A stretch of DNA of 64,000 bases, taken from assembly GCA_964652775.1 (NCBI GenBank), contig CAZZAM010000001.1, positions 1 through 64,000 on the forward strand, written 5' to 3'. Below the pieces are notes generated by a model that ran no database searches, was not told the DNA's origin, and saw only the letters and a list, made by a program, of their open reading frames with translations. This document shows positions 61,321 to 64,000 of this stretch, one piece after another; the stretch's first letter is position 1, and each line of letters begins with the position of its first letter. This stretch comes from UBA11346 sp038060575 (GTDB lineage Bacteria; Planctomycetota; UBA11346). The translations under genes and the position numbers were made by a program.

Positions 61321-62423
61321 GCAGATCGAACCGTGAATCATCAGCGATCCTTGAGGTCGATCCACCGACCAGCCCAGCCGATGAGGGCGAAGCCCTCGTC
61401 GCCGCCGCGCAGCGCCGCCGCCGCAAGGCGCGCGAGGCGAAGTCCGCGCTTGAAGCAAAAGACGCTAAGATCGCGGATGCAATTTCTCCCGACGAGATTG
61501 TTCCCATGCACGATGACAGCGACGACGAACTCTTGCCGACCAGCAAACGTCGTCGTCGGTCGGCACCGCGCACCGGCAGCGCTGCGACCAAAGAGGAAGA
61601 GCCCAAACCGAGTTCACCGACCGTTCCTCCGCTCAAAAAGCGTGGCCCGACCGCCTGGAATGCGTTCTGCATCTGCGTCGCCTTGGTCGTGCTGGTCCTG
61701 TCCGTCGCCGCGATGGCCAATCTTCCTCGTCCACTACCTGTTACCAATGTGCGCGTCACCTGGCTGGACGGACCGCGTGCGCCACAAGCCGAAGTCGATG
61801 CCTGGCTGGCCAATTTTCCGGAGCGCGAACAGTTGGCCGACGCTAATGGTTGGGTGATGGACAAACTGACCAAGCATCTGCTCGCCCAGCCTGGAGTCGC
61901 GGAAGTGCGCCGCATCACCATGGTGCAGCAGCCATCGACCAGCGGTGGCAAAGCAAACCTTGGTCGCGTCCTGCAAGTCGAAATCGGCATGCGCATCCCC
62001 TACATGCCTGGCGTACTCGCTAGTGGCCAACGCGTGTGGATCGATCAAGATGGCGTCGTATTGCCCGGCAGCTTGGCTGGTCCCACCCGCCGTCGACCGC
62101 TGCTCACGAGCCTGGAAGCCGGATCGCTGTACCTACCCGCTGCGGTTGCCATGTGGCGACGCCTCGAACCGCACCTCGAGCAGGGCGCAATCACGGCCAT
62201 TAACTGCAACGACCAGCTCGATGACCGCGGCGAGCGCGGGATCGTCCTCTACGCTCAGGGCAACAGCCGCCTGATTTGGGGCCGCCCCGACGAAGAAAAA
62301 CTCGGCCACGACGCCGAAGCCAAAGCCCGCGACCTGATCCAGACTATCCGCTGCCAGGGCGATTTGAGTCGAGTTGCCGTAGTCAATGTGCGGTTTGCGA
62401 AGCCGTTTTATACCTTGAAATGA
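61317..62423 (+). CDS. ftsQ: FtsQ-like division protein
   Basis: 368 residues. A cytoplasmic part of about 115 residues, rich in Lys/Arg and acidic stretches, is longer than in E. coli FtsQ. One transmembrane helix (about 117-138: AFCICVALVVLVLSVAAMA) follows, then a POTRA-like segment (about 143-220: VRVTWLDGPRAPQAEVDAW, LTKHLLAQPGVAEVRRITM) and a C-terminal beta domain (GQRVWIDQDGVVLPG). FtsQ recruits FtsL and FtsB. The call uses topology and the place before ftsA; sequence similarity is weak. Confidence 0.82.
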   Translation: MSRSNRESSAILEVDPPTSPADEGEALVAAAQRRRRKAREAKSALEAKDAKIADAISPDEIVPMHDDSDDELLPTSKRRRRSAPRTGSAATKEEEPKPSSPTVPPLKKRGPTAWNAFCICVALVVLVLSVAAMANLPRPLPVTNVRVTWLDGPRAPQAEVDAWLANFPEREQLADANGWVMDKLTKHLLAQPGVAEVRRITMVQQPSTSGGKANLGRVLQVEIGMRIPYMPGVLASGQRVWIDQDGVVLPGSLAGPTRRRPLLTSLEAGSLYLPAAVAMWRRLEPHLEQGAITAINCNDQLDDRGERGIVLYAQGNSRLIWGRPDEEKLGHDAEAKARDLIQTIRCQGDLSRVAVVNVRFAKPFYTLK

Positions 62424-62557
62424 AATGTCGGAAGAAATGCCACCAAATGCTGGAATAAACGAGACAGCATCCATCATGCAACTTGTCCATGAATCCGCTC
62501 AGCTACGTTGCAGCAGCTAACAAGATGAAAACCTTTCATAGACGCCGACGCTACTCG

Positions 62558-62589
62558 AGCATTCCAGCATTCCAGCATTCCAGCATTCG
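62558..62589. repeat. Four tandem copies of AGCATTCC
   Basis: AGCATTCC at 62558, 62566 and 62574, with a fourth copy (AGCATTCG) at 62582-62589. It ends 16 bases before the ftsA ATG. A half-complement (TGCTGGAAT) is at about 62447. Confidence 0.7.
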
Positions 62590-62605
62590 GCATTAACTAC
62601 CGCCG

Positions 62606-63823
62606 ATGCACACCTTCCCCGCTGAAAACCTGATTGTCATCGCCATGGTCTCTAGCCACCACGTGGCGATCACTTTGGCTGCGCTGGATCCGCGCGTTGG
62701 CGAGGAACCCAAGCGACACAAAGAGTTCTTCGTTCGCTGGTCGGACATGGATCACGCTGGGCGCGTCAACGCGCTGCGCGATGCGCTGGAGCAGACCTGT
62801 CGGCCAGTTGGCATCGAACCGAGTTCCATTTTCATCGCCTGTTCAGATCCGTCGTTGTCGGCAACGTCGGTCACCGGTTGGGCAGCCCTGGGCGAGGACG
62901 TTCAGATCAGCGAACACGAACGCGCATTCGCGCTCGGTCGCGCGCGTACGCACGCCACCGCCGATGATCGCGAACAACTTGATGTTGTACCCACGCACTG
63001 GGTCATCCGCTCGCGCGAGGGTCAAGTCGATTGTGATGATCCGGTCGGCCTAGTCGGCAATCATCTCACGTGTCATGCGATGCGCGTCACCGCACGGCGC
63101 GGTTTACTTGGTGAATTCCGTGCTATTTGCGATGAACTTGGCCTGCACCTCGAAGGTTTGATTCCGCAGCCGATCGCGCTGTATCGCGGTATTGCTGGAC
63201 GCATGCACAAGGCTGGCACGCAGTTGGTCGTCGATCTCGGAGCGCGCCACACGACGCTCATCGTGCGTCGCAAAGGTCGCCTATTGCACATGGAGACGCA
63301 TCCGTTCGGCGGCGATACCGTCAGCGACCGCATCGCGGTTGCTCTTGGCGTCGATGTCGCGCGGGCCGAAGAAATCAAACGCCTGATCGACATTGATGAA
63401 GTTCCCGGTGGCGTTCCCGATGGCCAGCAGTCGATCTTTGGCGAAATCCAAGAACGCCAGCGCCAGCTATCGATCGCCGCCCGCGCTGCCGCCGAGGTCA
63501 TCGGTTCCTTCTTTCGGGATCGTGCGCGCCAACTCCGCGATGAAGGCGACCTGCTGAGTCAACGTGGCCAGGTCCACATCGTCGGCCGGGGCGCCAACAT
63601 CGGCGGCCTCGTCCCGTTTCTGTCAGACGTATTCCGACTCGATGTGATCCTCGGCACCGGCACCAAGAGTGGCGACCCTGGCGCTGAACTTGATGGCCTC
63701 CTGGTCGCCGGCGTAGTGAAATGCGCGGCCGATCGCCGGATCGAACACTTGGTCGAGCATGCCGCCTCTCTGCGCGGTGCCGCTGGCGGATTGGTTGACT
63801 GGCTGACCGCGCCTTTGACGTGA
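62606..63823 (+). CDS. ftsA: FtsA-like actin-family division protein
   Basis: 405 residues from ATG 62606. FtsA anchors FtsZ to the membrane. The actin-fold signs are VVDLGARHTTLIVRRKGRLL (phosphate 2 loop), FGGDTVSDRIAVAL (the family's GGxxxTxDIA) and VHIVGRGANIGGLVPFL (adenosine loop). The phosphate 1 loop is poor: the usual DIGT-like motif is replaced by VSSHHVAITLAAL. The end GGLVDWLTAPL could be the short membrane-binding helix. The call depends on the order after ftsQ as well as these motifs; PilM/MamK-like relatives are less likely. FtsZ would be expected past the window end but is not seen. Confidence 0.82.
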   Translation: MHTFPAENLIVIAMVSSHHVAITLAALDPRVGEEPKRHKEFFVRWSDMDHAGRVNALRDALEQTCRPVGIEPSSIFIACSDPSLSATSVTGWAALGEDVQISEHERAFALGRARTHATADDREQLDVVPTHWVIRSREGQVDCDDPVGLVGNHLTCHAMRVTARRGLLGEFRAICDELGLHLEGLIPQPIALYRGIAGRMHKAGTQLVVDLGARHTTLIVRRKGRLLHMETHPFGGDTVSDRIAVALGVDVARAEEIKRLIDIDEVPGGVPDGQQSIFGEIQERQRQLSIAARAAAEVIGSFFRDRARQLRDEGDLLSQRGQVHIVGRGANIGGLVPFLSDVFRLDVILGTGTKSGDPGAELDGLLVAGVVKCAADRRIEHLVEHAASLRGAAGGLVDWLTAPLT

Positions 63824-63834
63824 GCTTTTTGCTG

Positions 63835-63852
63835 TGGGGGTAATCCCCCACG
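63835..63852. terminator. Short hairpin after ftsA
   Basis: GTGGGGG and CCCCCAC flank a four-base loop (TAAT) just after the ftsA stop. No T-run follows, so it might be a weak terminator or attenuator before the next division gene. Confidence 0.35.
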
Positions 63853-63941
63853 CCCAATGGCATTGCGTTAAGGCCGGGATGTCGCTTGTGCCATGCCTCG
63901 CCGCCGAGGTTTTCTCACGTTTCATCCCGAGGAATTCTTCA

Positions 63942-64000
63942 AGGCAACCACGGGGACACGGGGGACCAAGACAGGGGCACAGGGAAAAGGCAGAAAAGCA
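63942..64000. repeat. Partial repeat of the CAACCACGGGGACACGGGGG type
   Basis: AAGGCAACCACGGGGACACG and following purine-rich sequence start like the GCAACCGCAGAGG arms but then differ. It runs off the end of the window, so its right arm cannot be seen. Confidence 0.45.

Noticed and set aside
62558..62589. Possible CRISPR or origin iterons from AGCATTCC repeats
   Set aside because: Units are only 8 bases, directly joined, with no spacers and no replication genes next to them.

Overview
The window is a GC-rich bacterial chromosome segment, densely coded on both strands. No phage, plasmid, transposase, CRISPR, rRNA or tRNA signal was seen. Several features point to a diderm of the PVC superphylum (Planctomycetota, Lentisphaerota and relatives): prepilin-like proteins with the FTLIELLVVIGIIAVL-type N-terminus, a large soluble/secreted protein repertoire, sigma factors fused to membrane and outer domains, and FecR-type sigma regulators. 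A murein division/cell-wall cluster with a DAP-type MurE shows that the organism makes peptidoglycan. The taxonomic placement is inference only.

Layout. Positions 1-10800 hold a coiled-coil lipoprotein, a family 9 glycosyltransferase, miaB, glgA, an AraC regulator divergent from a dehydrogenase/epimerase pair, a pseudopilin, a zinc-ribbon membrane protein and yacG. Positions 10800-22700 hold metabolism and housekeeping: a phosphoesterase, dtd, putA, an IclR regulator in an operon with an 834-residue protein of unknown function, and a flavin/iron-sulfur D-2-hydroxyacid dehydrogenase. Positions 22800-36200 are the signalling part: an ECF sigma factor fused to a membrane anchor and a large outer domain, then a minus-strand cluster of two giant PATAN(DUF4388)-like/TM/PEGA/beta-propeller proteins followed by cheA and cheW. 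The cheA reading frame is broken in its HPt domain. Positions 36200-47200 carry a radical SAM protein, a sigma-54 activator, comF, a large secreted protein with a caspase-like core, an ECF sigma/FecR pair, and a protein made of five tandem helix-turn-helix units.

Positions 47300-63820 are a dcw cluster in the order mraZ, small ORF, rsmH, ftsL-like, ftsI, murE, murF, mraY, ftsW, murG, murC, murB, ddl, ftsQ, ftsA. Most junctions are 4-base overlaps, which implies one long operon. MurD is missing from its usual place between mraY and ftsW. Two copies of a dispersed palindromic repeat have entered the operon, on either side of murB. The operon would supply lipid II precursors (murE/F, mraY, murG, murC, murB, ddl) and the septal synthase with its partners (ftsI, ftsW, ftsL, ftsQ, ftsA).

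Several repeat families occupy the intergenic gaps, mostly between convergent genes. They are a GCAACCGCAGAGGCGCAGAGG-type inverted repeat, a nested palindrome at about 1990-2165, and a CCGCAGATT/GCAGATACTCG element. The most interesting items are the five-HTH protein divergent from mraZ, the PATAN/PEGA/propeller-CheA cluster with its damaged kinase, and the sigma factor with an outer domain.
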